From Denitromonas iodatirespirans (GTDB taxonomy: Bacteria > Pseudomonadota > Gammaproteobacteria > Burkholderiales > Rhodocyclaceae): a DNA stretch of 64,000 nt. The DNA lies in the NCBI RefSeq assembly GCF_018524365.1, contig NZ_JAEKFT010000007.1, forward strand, positions 1-64,000, written 5' to 3'. This document shows, in pieces, positions 1 through 9,815 of this stretch. The first letter of the stretch is position 1; each line of letters opens with the position of its first letter. A model generated the notes under the pieces. The model saw only the letters and a list, made by a program, of their open reading frames with translations. It did no database searches and was not told the origin of the DNA. Made by a program: the position numbers and the translations under genes.

Positions 1-343
1 ATTTCGGGATCTGGACGCGCCGCACGGCGTGGGGCCGATAACTGCCATCCAGTAAGGATTCCCGAATCCGGGGCCAGTGCGTCCTCAGGTAGTCCGCCGT
101 CTCGGCGATCGACAACCCATCCACCCCAGCACTGCCACGATTGGCTTTGACGCGTCTCCACGCCGCCACCATGTTCGCGTTCGCGAGCGCCTGCGCAAGC
201 AGCTCGCCTCGCCCTGGGCTTCCAATTTCATGCCGCGCCCTCCGTGCTTCATCACACAGCACTTCGGGCGCGGCTTCACCTCGCACTCCCGCGTTGCGCC
301 CCGGCTCGCCGGGCTTCTGATGCACTGCACGTCCGAGCGACAT
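1..343 (-). CDS. ltrA: Group II intron reverse transcriptase/maturase (LtrA-like), N-terminal 114 residues
   Basis: The frame is open from an ATG at 343 to the window edge, giving 114 residues, with a GGAGGG ribosome-binding site just upstream. Residues 60-114 carry the start of the group II RT fingers: AWRRVKANRGSAGVDG (61-76), then LRTHWPRIRESLLDGSYRP (86-104) and VRRVQIPK (107-114), the canonical LtrA opening before RT motif 1. The catalytic YADD and the maturase/HNH regions are off the window. The protein would splice and mobilise the surrounding intron RNA. The N-terminal 50 residues are the usual poorly conserved, Gly/Arg-rich leader. Nothing visible suggests it is broken within the window. 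Confidence 0.88.
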   Translation of the reverse strand, partial: MSLGRAVHQKPGEPGRNAGVRGEAAPEVLCDEARRARHEIGSPGRGELLAQALANANMVAAWRRVKANRGSAGVDGLSIAETADYLRTHWPRIRESLLDGSYRPHAVRRVQIPK

Positions 344-723
344 GGCCTTCGGCCCTCCTACTCGTTCGGCCCTTCGCCCGCAACCGGCAGCTACTACGGC
401 CTCTGCTGACTTCTCGCTCCGGCTCTTCACCGTCGCCCTTTCAGGCATGAGGCGAGATCTCCCCAGGTAAGAACGCACTCCTTCGCTGCACAACCGCCGG
501 ATTTACGCCACCTCGCCTTGATCACGAGAGCTTCGCAGTCCTTTGCCCGCTCGCCCTGCTCGGCAACGCCTTCTATCCGGTTCTTGTCCATCGGCTCGCA
601 GTTTATGCTCCACGCTTCCTTCCCACGCTCGGTCGCCCTCGCGCAGTTGCGCTTCACTTCGTTCGCTGTGATCAACTTACGGCGGGACTTGCACCCGCAG
701 GAGTGCGCCCATGCTGGGCGCAC
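1..723 (-). mobile_element. Group II intron, 5' portion, running off the window start
   Basis: Read on the minus strand, the element begins at about 723 with GTGCG, the group II 5' consensus. A perfect 8-bp hairpin follows at once (723-716 pairs with 710-703), then the GGGTGCAAGTCCC signature common in domain I of bacterial group II introns (near 680-692). About 380 nt of non-coding RNA precede the start of the intron-encoded reverse transcriptase at 343. The rest of the protein and domains V-VI lie outside the window. The 5' boundary lies a few nt after the T-run of the ffs terminator (731-757). Insertion just behind an intrinsic terminator is typical of class C introns, and the short RNA ahead of the ORF fits that class. 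The class call is inference. Confidence 0.85.
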
Positions 724-730
724 AAAGGAA

Positions 731-757
731 AAACGCCGACCCTCACGGATCGGCGTT
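731..757 (-). terminator. Intrinsic terminator of ffs; intron insertion point
   Basis: An inverted repeat (stem TCGGCGTT at 750-757 with its partner AACGCCGA at 732-739) is followed on the minus strand by a T-run. It lies just 3' of the SRP RNA. The group II intron starts within about 8 nt downstream. Confidence 0.8.
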
Positions 758-770
758 ATTTTGCATTCAG

Positions 771-871
<101 letters not shown>

Positions 872-948
872 GGCGGCATTGTATCAGCTTCTCCCGGCAG
901 TGGGCGCGAGCTCTGCCGCACTGCATCACGGGCAGCCGGAATCGCCCC

Positions 949-2625
949 CTACTTGAGATCGGGGAAATCCTCCTCGAAGAACTCCATCGCCCCCTTCTCG
1001 CCGCGCGCCGCTTCGTGCTTGCGCAGTTCGACCCGACGGATCTTGCCCGAGATGGTCTTGGGCAGGTCGGCAAACTCGAGCCGGCGGATGCGCTTGTAGG
1101 GCGCCAGATTCTCGCGCGTGAAAGCGAAGATGTCGCGGGCCAGCTCGGCGCTCGGGGTCTGCCCCTCGACCAGGATCATGAAGGCCTTGGGCACCGCCAG
1201 CCGCACGGGATCGGGGCTGGGCACCACGGCGGCCTCGGCCACGGCCGGATGCTCGATCAACACACTCTCCAGTTCGAAGGGGCTGATGCGGTAGTCGGAG
1301 GCCTTGAACACATCGTCGGCGCGGCCGACATAGGTGATGTAGCCCTCCGCGTCGATCTGCGCCACGTCGCCAGTGTGGTAGAAGCCGTCGCGCATCACTT
1401 CGGCAGTCTTGGCCTCGTCGCCGGCATAGCACAGCATCAGGCCCATCGGGCGGGCGGACAGGTCGAGGCACACCTCGCCCTCCTCGGCGCGCTTGCCGTC
1501 ACCGTCGATCAACGCGATCTTGTAGCCCGGCAACGGACGCCCCATCGAACCCGGCTTGAGCCGCTGGCCCGGCGGGTTGCCGATCTGGGCGGTGGTCTCG
1601 GTCTGGCCGAAACCGTCACGGATGGTGATGCCCCAAGCCTTTTCGACCTGCTCGATCACTTCCGGGTTGAGCGGCTCGCCGGCGCCGATCAGCTCGCGCA
1701 GCGAGGTCTTGTAGGCGGCCAGGTTCTGCTGGATGAGCATGCGCCAGACGGTGGGCGGCGCGCACAGGGTGTTGATCTCGTATTTGACCAGCACATCGAG
1801 CAGCGCTTTGGCGTCGAAACGAGTGTAGTTGTAGAGAAAGACCGTGGCGCCGGCATTCCAGGGGGCGAAGAAGCAGCTCCAGGCATGCTTGGCCCAGCCC
1901 GGCGAGGAGATGTTCATGTGCCGGTCGCCCGGCTGCAGGCCGATCCAGTACATGGTCGACAGATGGCCGATCGGGTAGGACTGGTGACTGTGCTGCACCA
2001 GCTTGGGTTTGGAGGTGGTGCCCGAGGTGAAGTACAGCAGCAGCGGATCGGTGACCCGGGTGACGCCCTCGGGCGTGAAGCGCTCGTCCGCCGTCTGTGC
2101 ATCCGCGTACGACAACCAGCCTTCGCACGGCGCGCCGACCACCACCCGGGTGAAGCCGGTCTTGCCTTCGAACTTGTCGACATGGGCATGGCCGATCACC
2201 GCATGCTTGACCTCGCCGCGCGTGATGCGGTCATCCAGGTCGTCCGGCGTGAGCAAGGTGGTGGCGGGAATCACCACCGCGCCCAGCTTGATGGCGGCGA
2301 GCATGGTTTCCCACAGCGGCACCTCGTTGCCAAGCATGACCAGGATACGATCGCCCCGCGACACGCCCTGAGCGCGCAACCAGTTGGCCACCTGGTTGGA
2401 GCGCGCCGACATCTGCGCGAAGCTGCGCTTCGACTCGCTGCCGTCCTGCTCGACGATCCACAAGGCGGGCGCGTCGTTGTCTTTGGCCATGGCGTCGAAG
2501 TAGTCGATCGCCCAGTTGAACTCGCTCAACTGCGGCCACTGGAACCCGGCGTAGGCCGCGTCGTAGTCGGTACGATGGGCCAGCAGAAAATCGCGGGCCT
2601 TCAAAAATTCGGTGACAGCGCTCAT
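949..2625 (-). CDS. AMP-forming acyl-CoA synthetase (medium-chain/aryl acid CoA-ligase type)
   Basis: This 558-residue ANL-superfamily enzyme would activate a carboxylic acid to its CoA thioester through an acyl-adenylate. The P-loop-like motif YFTSGTTSKPK (about 199-209), the A5 motif DGFGQTETT (about 337-345) and YHTGD (about 416-420) are all visible. The C-terminal PKTISGKIRRVELR (about 520-533) carries the catalytic lysine. Length and the WSCFFAPWNAGAT segment resemble the medium-chain acyl-CoA / benzoate-CoA ligase-like branch rather than acetyl-CoA synthetase. The exact acid cannot be read from sequence. The ATG at 2625 has a GGGAGA site upstream. A 14-bp palindrome lies about 85 nt upstream (2711-2724). 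The gene stands alone between rlmB and ffs. Confidence 0.85.
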   Translation of the reverse strand: MSAVTEFLKARDFLLAHRTDYDAAYAGFQWPQLSEFNWAIDYFDAMAKDNDAPALWIVEQDGSESKRSFAQMSARSNQVANWLRAQGVSRGDRILVMLGNEVPLWETMLAAIKLGAVVIPATTLLTPDDLDDRITRGEVKHAVIGHAHVDKFEGKTGFTRVVVGAPCEGWLSYADAQTADERFTPEGVTRVTDPLLLYFTSGTTSKPKLVQHSHQSYPIGHLSTMYWIGLQPGDRHMNISSPGWAKHAWSCFFAPWNAGATVFLYNYTRFDAKALLDVLVKYEINTLCAPPTVWRMLIQQNLAAYKTSLRELIGAGEPLNPEVIEQVEKAWGITIRDGFGQTETTAQIGNPPGQRLKPGSMGRPLPGYKIALIDGDGKRAEEGEVCLDLSARPMGLMLCYAGDEAKTAEVMRDGFYHTGDVAQIDAEGYITYVGRADDVFKASDYRISPFELESVLIEHPAVAEAAVVPSPDPVRLAVPKAFMILVEGQTPSAELARDIFAFTRENLAPYKRIRRLEFADLPKTISGKIRRVELRKHEAARGEKGAMEFFEEDFPDLK

Positions 2626-2710
2626 TCAGACGTCTCCCTCTCCTGTGTATCCGTGGCTGAAGCTCCCGACGGCACCATACGCTGCCGTACAGGTAAACCC
2701 GCATTCATAC

Positions 2711-2724
2711 CGTTGACGTCAACG
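2711..2724. promoter_or_regulatory. 14-bp perfect palindrome, candidate operator for the acyl-CoA ligase gene
   Basis: CGTTGACGTCAACG is self-complementary and lies 86 nt upstream of the ligase start. The ACGT-centred form recalls operators of the MerR-family regulator LiuR and related regulators of acyl-CoA catabolism. That assignment is inference from memory of the motif. No regulator gene is adjacent. Confidence 0.45.
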
Positions 2725-2769
2725 TAATGCAAGCCCGGGCCGGCAATTCACAGGAAGACGTGACGCAGA

Positions 2770-3522
2770 TCAGGTGTGGCGCTGTCGCGCGGCCTCGAAC
2801 AGGCAGATGCCGCTGGCCACCGATACGTTCAGGCTATCGACCGAGCCATGCATCGGAATGCGTGCGAGCACATCGCAGGTGTCGCGGGTCAGTCGGCGCA
2901 AGCCGTCGCCTTCGGCGCCCAGCACCCAGGCGATCGGACCGGTCTGGTCGACGGCGTACAGATCCTGCGCCGCCTCCCCCGCCGCGCCGATGACCCACAC
3001 CCCGGCCTCCTGCATCTGGCGCAAGGCGCGCGAGAGATTGGTCACCGTCACATAGGGCACGGTGTCGGCCGCGCCGCTGGCCACCTTGATGGCCGTGGCG
3101 TTGAGGCTGGCCGAGCGGTCCTTGGGGGCGATGACGGCCTGCGCCCCGGCGGCATCGGCCACGCGCAGGCAGGCGCCCAGGTTGTGCGGATCGGTCACGC
3201 CGTCGAGCACCAGCAGCAGCGCCGGGCCTTCGAGCGTGTCGAGGATGTCGTCGAGTTGCAGCACCTTGTGGCGCGCATCGACCCGCGCCACCACGCCCTG
3301 GTGCACCGCGCCACCTGCCATGCCGTCGAGACGCCCGGCGTCGGTCGGAATCACGCGCACGTTCTGGCTTTCGGCCAGCGCGATCAGATCGCGTGCGCGG
3401 CCGTCGTTGCGCTGCGCGGCGACATGGATCTCGACCACGCCGTCAGGATCGTTTCGCAGGCGCGAGCGCACCGCATGAAAACCGAAGATGAAACGGGTCT
3501 CGCGCCCGGAAGGATTAGCCAC
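2770..3522 (-). CDS. rlmB: 23S rRNA (guanosine-2'-O-)-methyltransferase RlmB
   Basis: This SpoU/TrmH-family (SPOUT) methyltransferase modifies G2251 in the 23S rRNA P-loop. The N-terminal L30e-like RNA-binding domain begins FIFGFHAVRSRL. The SPOUT motifs follow: LVLDGVTDPHNLGACLRVADAAG (motif 1), WVLGAEGDGLRRL (motif 2) and SLNVSVASGICLFEA (motif 3, trefoil knot with the cofactor pocket). I set the start at the GTG at 3522, whose GTGGCTAA overlaps the stop of rnr, giving 250 residues. An upstream in-frame extension exists but would lie inside rnr. Co-transcription with rnr is the common arrangement in beta- and gammaproteobacteria. Confidence 0.95.
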   Translation of the reverse strand: MANPSGRETRFIFGFHAVRSRLRNDPDGVVEIHVAAQRNDGRARDLIALAESQNVRVIPTDAGRLDGMAGGAVHQGVVARVDARHKVLQLDDILDTLEGPALLLVLDGVTDPHNLGACLRVADAAGAQAVIAPKDRSASLNATAIKVASGAADTVPYVTVTNLSRALRQMQEAGVWVIGAAGEAAQDLYAVDQTGPIAWVLGAEGDGLRRLTRDTCDVLARIPMHGSVDSLNVSVASGICLFEAARQRHT

Positions 3523-5821
3523 GTCGTTTGCCTTTCTTGGGTTTGCCCGCGCTCGCACCGGCCGAGGGCTCGGTCACGAGGCGGAAATCGATCTTGGTGG
3601 TTTCCATGTCGACCCGCATCAACTGCACGGACACTCGATCGGACAGGCGGAAGCGCTTGCCGCTGCGCTCGCCGAGCAACTCGTGACGCGATTCGTCGTA
3701 GTGGAAATAGTCTTCGCCTAGCTCGGAGATGTGCACCAAGCCTTCGATGAACACATTGTCCAGCGCCACGAAGAGGCCGAAGGGTACCACCGAGGACACA
3801 CTGCCGGTGAACACCTCGCCGACCCGATCCTGCATGTAGAAGCACTTGAGCCACGACTCCACATCGCGCGAGGCTTCGTCGGCGCGGCGCTCGGTCTGCG
3901 AGCAGTGCATGCCGATCTGCTCCCAGTCGCCGGGGCGATACTGCTGACCGGTGAGCACCGCCTTGATCGCCCGATGCACCAGCAGATCGGGATAGCGACG
4001 GATGGGCGAGGTGAAGTGGGTGTAAGCCTCGTAGGCCAGGCCGAAGTGGCCGACGTTGTCGGGGCTATAGATGGCCTGGCGCAAGGAGCGCAACATCACC
4101 GTCTGCAAGAGCGGCATGTCCGGCCGGTCTTTCACCTGCGCCAGCAGCGCGGCGTAGTCCTTGGCCTTGGGATCGTCGCCGCCACCCAACTGCAGGCCGA
4201 ATTCGCCCAGGAAGCTGCGCAACTGGTCGAGCTTTTCCGGCTTGGGGCCTTCGTGCACCCGATACAGCGCCGGATGCTCATTGGCCTGCAGGAAGTCCGA
4301 GGCACACACGTTGGCCGCCAGCATGCACTCTTCGATGACCCGGTGGGCGTCATTGCGCACCTCCGGCACGATGCGCTCGATCTTGCCGTCCTCATTGAAG
4401 ATCATGCGTGTTTCGGTGGTTTCGAAGTCGATCGCGCCGCGCTTGGCCCGCGCCTTGAGCAGCACGCGGAACAAACGGTCGAGATCTTCCAGTTGCGGCA
4501 GGCGCTCGGCCAGCGCAGCGCGCACGTCGGGGTCCTTCTGATACAGCGCGGCAGCCACCTGGTTATAGGTGAGACGTGCATGCGAGTACATCACGGCCGG
4601 GTAGAAGCGGAACTGCTTGATCTCCCCGCTCGCCGAGATGCTCATGTCGCAGACCATGCACAAGCGGTCGACCTCGGGATTGAGCGAACACAGGCCGTTG
4701 GACAGCTTTTCCGGCAGCATCGGGATCACCCGGCGCGGGAAATACACCGAATTGCCACGATCGAACGCGTCCGAATCGAGGGGCGAGCCCGGCTCGACAT
4801 AATGCGAGACATCGGCGATGGCCACCAGCAAGCGATAACCCCGGCCGACCCGCTCGCAATACACCGCGTCGTCGAAGTCCTTGGCGGTCTCGCCATCGAT
4901 GGTCACCAGCGGCAGATGACGGATATCCTCGCGCCCTGCCATGTCCTTCTTGCGCACCGTCTTGGGCAGCGCGCGCGCCTGGGCCTTGGACTCGGGCGAA
5001 AACTCGAAGGGCAACTCGTGCTTGCGCAGCGCGACCTCCACCTCCATGCCCGGATCGGCATAGCGCCCCAAGGTCTCGACCAGCCGGCCGACCGGCGGCG
5101 CATGCTTGCTGGGCTGCTCGACCAGCTCGACCACCACCACCTCGCCGGCCTCGACCTTCTTCTTGCGCCCGCCGGGCGCCAGCAGGATGTCACGGGCGAT
5201 GCGCCGGTTCTCCGGCACCACGACCAGCACCCCGTGTTCATTGACGACGCGACCGACAACACGCGTGTTGGCGCGCTCCAGCACCTCGACGATCTGCCCT
5301 TCGGGCCGCCCGCGGCGGTCGATGCCCGAAATGCGCACGATGGCGCGATCGCCGTGCAGCACTTCGCGCATCTGGCGCGGGCCGAGAAAGACATCCGGTG
5401 ACCCGTCGTCGGGAATCAGGAAACCGAAGCCGTCCGGATGCCCTTCGACCCGGCCGCGGATCAGCGCTGCCTTGTCGGGAATGAGGAAGGCCTCGCGCCG
5501 GTTGCGTACCAGCTCGCCCTCGCGCTCCATGGCGCGCACCCGGCGCTCGAAAAACGGCATCTCGTCCGGCAGGATATCCAGCGCCTCGGCCAGCTGCGGC
5601 AGCAGCATGGGACGCCCGGCCTCCGTCAGCGTCTGCAAGACATACTCGCGGCTCGGCAGCGGAAACTCATAGCGCTCGGTTTCGCGTGCGAAGAACGGAT
5701 CGGCGCGGCGAACCGCGCTGAGTTTGCGCCGGGATTTCTGCCGCGGCACGGGAGCGGACACGGCCGCTTGAGGTTTTACCTTTCTGGCCGGAGCCTTTGT
5801 TTTTTTTGTGGGTCGGTTCAT
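3515..5821 (-). CDS. rnr: Ribonuclease R, 3'-5' exoribonuclease
   Basis: RNase R degrades structured RNA, including rRNA fragments and tmRNA-tagged messages. Domains in order over 768 residues: a basic N-terminal tail with a helix-turn-helix region, two cold-shock domains, the RNB catalytic domain with TIDGETAKDFDDAVY (Asp cluster binding Mg), and a C-terminal S1 domain (VGEVFTGSVSSVVPFGLFVAL) ending in a basic tail GKPKKGKRRG. The ATG at 5821 is chosen because GAAGG stands 7 nt upstream; a TTG two codons earlier is less likely. The 5' end faces the tRNA-Leu promoter, whose -35 box begins on the same base as the start codon. The 3' end overlaps rlmB by 8 nt. Confidence 0.96.
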   Translation of the reverse strand: MNRPTKKTKAPARKVKPQAAVSAPVPRQKSRRKLSAVRRADPFFARETERYEFPLPSREYVLQTLTEAGRPMLLPQLAEALDILPDEMPFFERRVRAMEREGELVRNRREAFLIPDKAALIRGRVEGHPDGFGFLIPDDGSPDVFLGPRQMREVLHGDRAIVRISGIDRRGRPEGQIVEVLERANTRVVGRVVNEHGVLVVVPENRRIARDILLAPGGRKKKVEAGEVVVVELVEQPSKHAPPVGRLVETLGRYADPGMEVEVALRKHELPFEFSPESKAQARALPKTVRKKDMAGREDIRHLPLVTIDGETAKDFDDAVYCERVGRGYRLLVAIADVSHYVEPGSPLDSDAFDRGNSVYFPRRVIPMLPEKLSNGLCSLNPEVDRLCMVCDMSISASGEIKQFRFYPAVMYSHARLTYNQVAAALYQKDPDVRAALAERLPQLEDLDRLFRVLLKARAKRGAIDFETTETRMIFNEDGKIERIVPEVRNDAHRVIEECMLAANVCASDFLQANEHPALYRVHEGPKPEKLDQLRSFLGEFGLQLGGGDDPKAKDYAALLAQVKDRPDMPLLQTVMLRSLRQAIYSPDNVGHFGLAYEAYTHFTSPIRRYPDLLVHRAIKAVLTGQQYRPGDWEQIGMHCSQTERRADEASRDVESWLKCFYMQDRVGEVFTGSVSSVVPFGLFVALDNVFIEGLVHISELGEDYFHYDESRHELLGERSGKRFRLSDRVSVQLMRVDMETTKIDFRLVTEPSAGASAGKPKKGKRRG

Positions 5822-5848
5822 TGACAACCTTCAATTAATCGATATAAT
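5821..5848 (+). promoter_or_regulatory. Consensus sigma-70 promoter of the first tRNA-Leu
   Basis: A perfect -35 TTGACA (5821-5826) and perfect -10 TATAAT (5843-5848) are separated by 16 bp, followed 12 nt later by the tRNA 5' end. The -35 overlaps the divergent rnr start codon by one base. Confidence 0.92.
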
Positions 5849-5860
5849 GCGCGGCTTCTT

Positions 5861-5947
5861 GCCCAGATGGCGGAATTGGTAGACGCGCTAGCTTCAGGTG
5901 CTAGTATCTTTACGGATGTGGAGGTTCGAGTCCTCTTCTGGGCACCA
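5861..5947 (+). tRNA. tRNA-Leu (anticodon CAG), copy 1
   Basis: An 87-nt class II tRNA with long variable arm, GGTAGACGCGCTAG D-arm region, anticodon loop TTCAGGT (anticodon CAG, reads CUG), GGTTCGAGTCC T-arm and encoded CCA. It differs from the second copy at only two variable-arm positions (ATCT versus GTCC). CUG is the dominant leucine codon in GC-rich genomes, which fits two strong copies. Confidence 0.96.
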
Positions 5948-5955
5948 AATCCGGG

Positions 5956-5985
5956 AAAGCCAGTCAGATTTCTGACTGGCTTTTT
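5956..5985 (+). terminator. Intrinsic terminator after tRNA-Leu copy 1
   Basis: An 11-bp stem (AGCCAGTCAGA 5958-5968 with TCTGACTGGCT 5971-5981) is followed by a T5 tract. It separates the two tRNA transcripts. Confidence 0.9.
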
Positions 5986-6033
5986 CATTGTCGGGCACCG
6001 TTTGAAAGAACACCAGAGACCTAGAAATAACAT

Positions 6034-6061
6034 TTGCACTTTTTACGGCGAGAGCTATAAT
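6034..6061 (+). promoter_or_regulatory. Sigma-70 promoter of the second tRNA-Leu
   Basis: -35 TTGCAC (6034-6039) and perfect -10 TATAAT (6056-6061) with a 16-bp spacer. The tRNA starts 11 nt downstream, matching the geometry of copy 1. Confidence 0.88.
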
Positions 6062-6071
6062 CCTCGCTCTT

Positions 6072-6158
6072 GCCCAGATGGCGGAATTGGTAGACGCGCT
6101 AGCTTCAGGTGCTAGTGTCCTTACGGATGTGGAGGTTCGAGTCCTCTTCTGGGCACCA
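6072..6158 (+). tRNA. tRNA-Leu (anticodon CAG), copy 2
   Basis: 87 nt, identical to copy 1 except for two bases in the variable arm, which restore stronger pairing there. The CCA end is encoded. Separate promoter and terminator show independent transcription rather than a polycistronic array. Confidence 0.96.
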
Positions 6159-6164
6159 GTTTCA

Positions 6165-6192
6165 AGAGCCGACCGAAAGGTCGGCTCTTTTC
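6165..6192 (+). terminator. Intrinsic terminator after tRNA-Leu copy 2
   Basis: A 10-bp stem AGAGCCGACC / GGTCGGCTCT closes a GAAA tetraloop (6165-6188), followed by a short T-run. Confidence 0.9.
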
Positions 6193-6254
6193 GTTTACCC
6201 AGGGCAAAGCCCTGCGGCTGCAGCGGCGAGCACCGCTGCAGCCCGAGGTGACGC

Positions 6255-8727
<2,473 letters not shown>

Positions 8728-8739
8728 CACGCTTGCCGT

Positions 8740-8928
8740 TTAGTCATAGAACACCAGAAGGAGAATGAGCCCGATCAGCATCGAGCTCAATCCGATGAAG
8801 CGAATCTGCCCGTCTTCGAGGAGTACGGCCTTTTTGAAGAGCTCCCGCCAGCGGGCGGGCGCGATGAATGGCAGCGCCCCCTCGATCAGCAGCATGAGCG
8901 CAAAGGCCGTAATCAGCGAGGACTTCAT
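8740..8928 (-). CDS. DUF2065 small inner-membrane protein (YjeT-like)
   Basis: 62 residues with two hydrophobic segments (about 4-22 and 45-60) and the family core PARWRELFKKA between them. Function is not established. The gene lies between hflC and the purA side in many proteobacteria, as here. Its ATGA overlaps the hflC stop, so translation is probably coupled. Confidence 0.88.
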   Translation of the reverse strand: MKSSLITAFALMLLIEGALPFIAPARWRELFKKAVLLEDGQIRFIGLSSMLIGLILLLVFYD

Positions 8929-9815
8929 TCGCTCGCGCTTTTGCGCAGCGCCCCGCCGCTTTTCAGATACTTGAAGAAGTCGCTGTTCGGCTCCACCACC
9001 AGCACATCGTCCTTGTTCGCGAAGCTCTGACGATAGGCCTGCAGGCTGCGGTAGAAGGCATAGAACTCCGGATCGGCGCCGAAAGCCTCGGCGTAGATGG
9101 CGGTCGCCTTGGCATCGCCTTCACCCTTGATGTGCTGCGCGTCGCGATACGCGTTGGCCACGATGATCTCGCGCTGGCGATCGGCATCGGCCCGGATCTT
9201 TTCGGCCTCGGCGGCACCCTCCGAACGCAATTCGTTGGCCACCCGCTTGCGCTCGGCCTCCATGCGGCGATACACCGACTCGGAGACTTCGGTCGGCAGA
9301 TCGACCCGCTTCAGGCGCACGTCGAGGATCTGCACGCCGATCTTGCGGGCATCCTGGTCGGCCTTGGCACGCATCTGCTCCATGATCTCGTCACGCTGAC
9401 CGGAGACCACCTCATGCACGGTGCGCTTGCCGAACTCCTCGCGCAGACCGGAGTTGACGGTCTGTTCGAGTCGGGTGCGGGCGCGGGTTTCGTCGCCGCC
9501 GACGGATTCGAGGAACAGGCGCGGATCGGAAATGCGCCACTTGACGAACAGATCGACGAGCACGTTCTTCTTCTCGGAGGTAATGAAACGCTCCGGCTCC
9601 GGCGTATCCATGGTGAGGATGCGCTTTTCGAAGAAAGTCACGTTCTGAACCAGCGGGATCTTGAAGTTCAAGCCCGGTTCGCTGATCTCACGCTTGATCT
9701 CGCCGAACTGGCGGACGATCGCAAACTGGCGCTTGTCGACCGTGAACATGGACATCGAAACCAGCGCCAATGCAAACAGGACGACGCCCAGAAAGATCGG
9801 TGTACGCTCGCGCAT
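8925..9815 (-). CDS. hflC: FtsH protease modulator HflC (SPFH family)
   Basis: 296 residues: an N-terminal membrane anchor (about 7-24, VVLFALALVSMSMF), then the SPFH/band 7 domain exposed to the periplasm, with an extended helical segment rich in Ala/Glu/Arg (EAERKRVANELRSEGAAEAEKI). HflC and HflK form the large cage around FtsH that modulates membrane-protein turnover. The TGATG junction couples it to hflK. Confidence 0.96.
   Translation of the reverse strand: MRERTPIFLGVVLFALALVSMSMFTVDKRQFAIVRQFGEIKREISEPGLNFKIPLVQNVTFFEKRILTMDTPEPERFITSEKKNVLVDLFVKWRISDPRLFLESVGGDETRARTRLEQTVNSGLREEFGKRTVHEVVSGQRDEIMEQMRAKADQDARKIGVQILDVRLKRVDLPTEVSESVYRRMEAERKRVANELRSEGAAEAEKIRADADRQREIIVANAYRDAQHIKGEGDAKATAIYAEAFGADPEFYAFYRSLQAYRQSFANKDDVLVVEPNSDFFKYLKSGGALRKSASE

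Noticed and set aside
901-906. -35 box for ffs
   Set aside because: The hexamer at the right distance from TACAAT (CGCCCA) does not resemble TTGACA; an extended or non-canonical promoter is possible.
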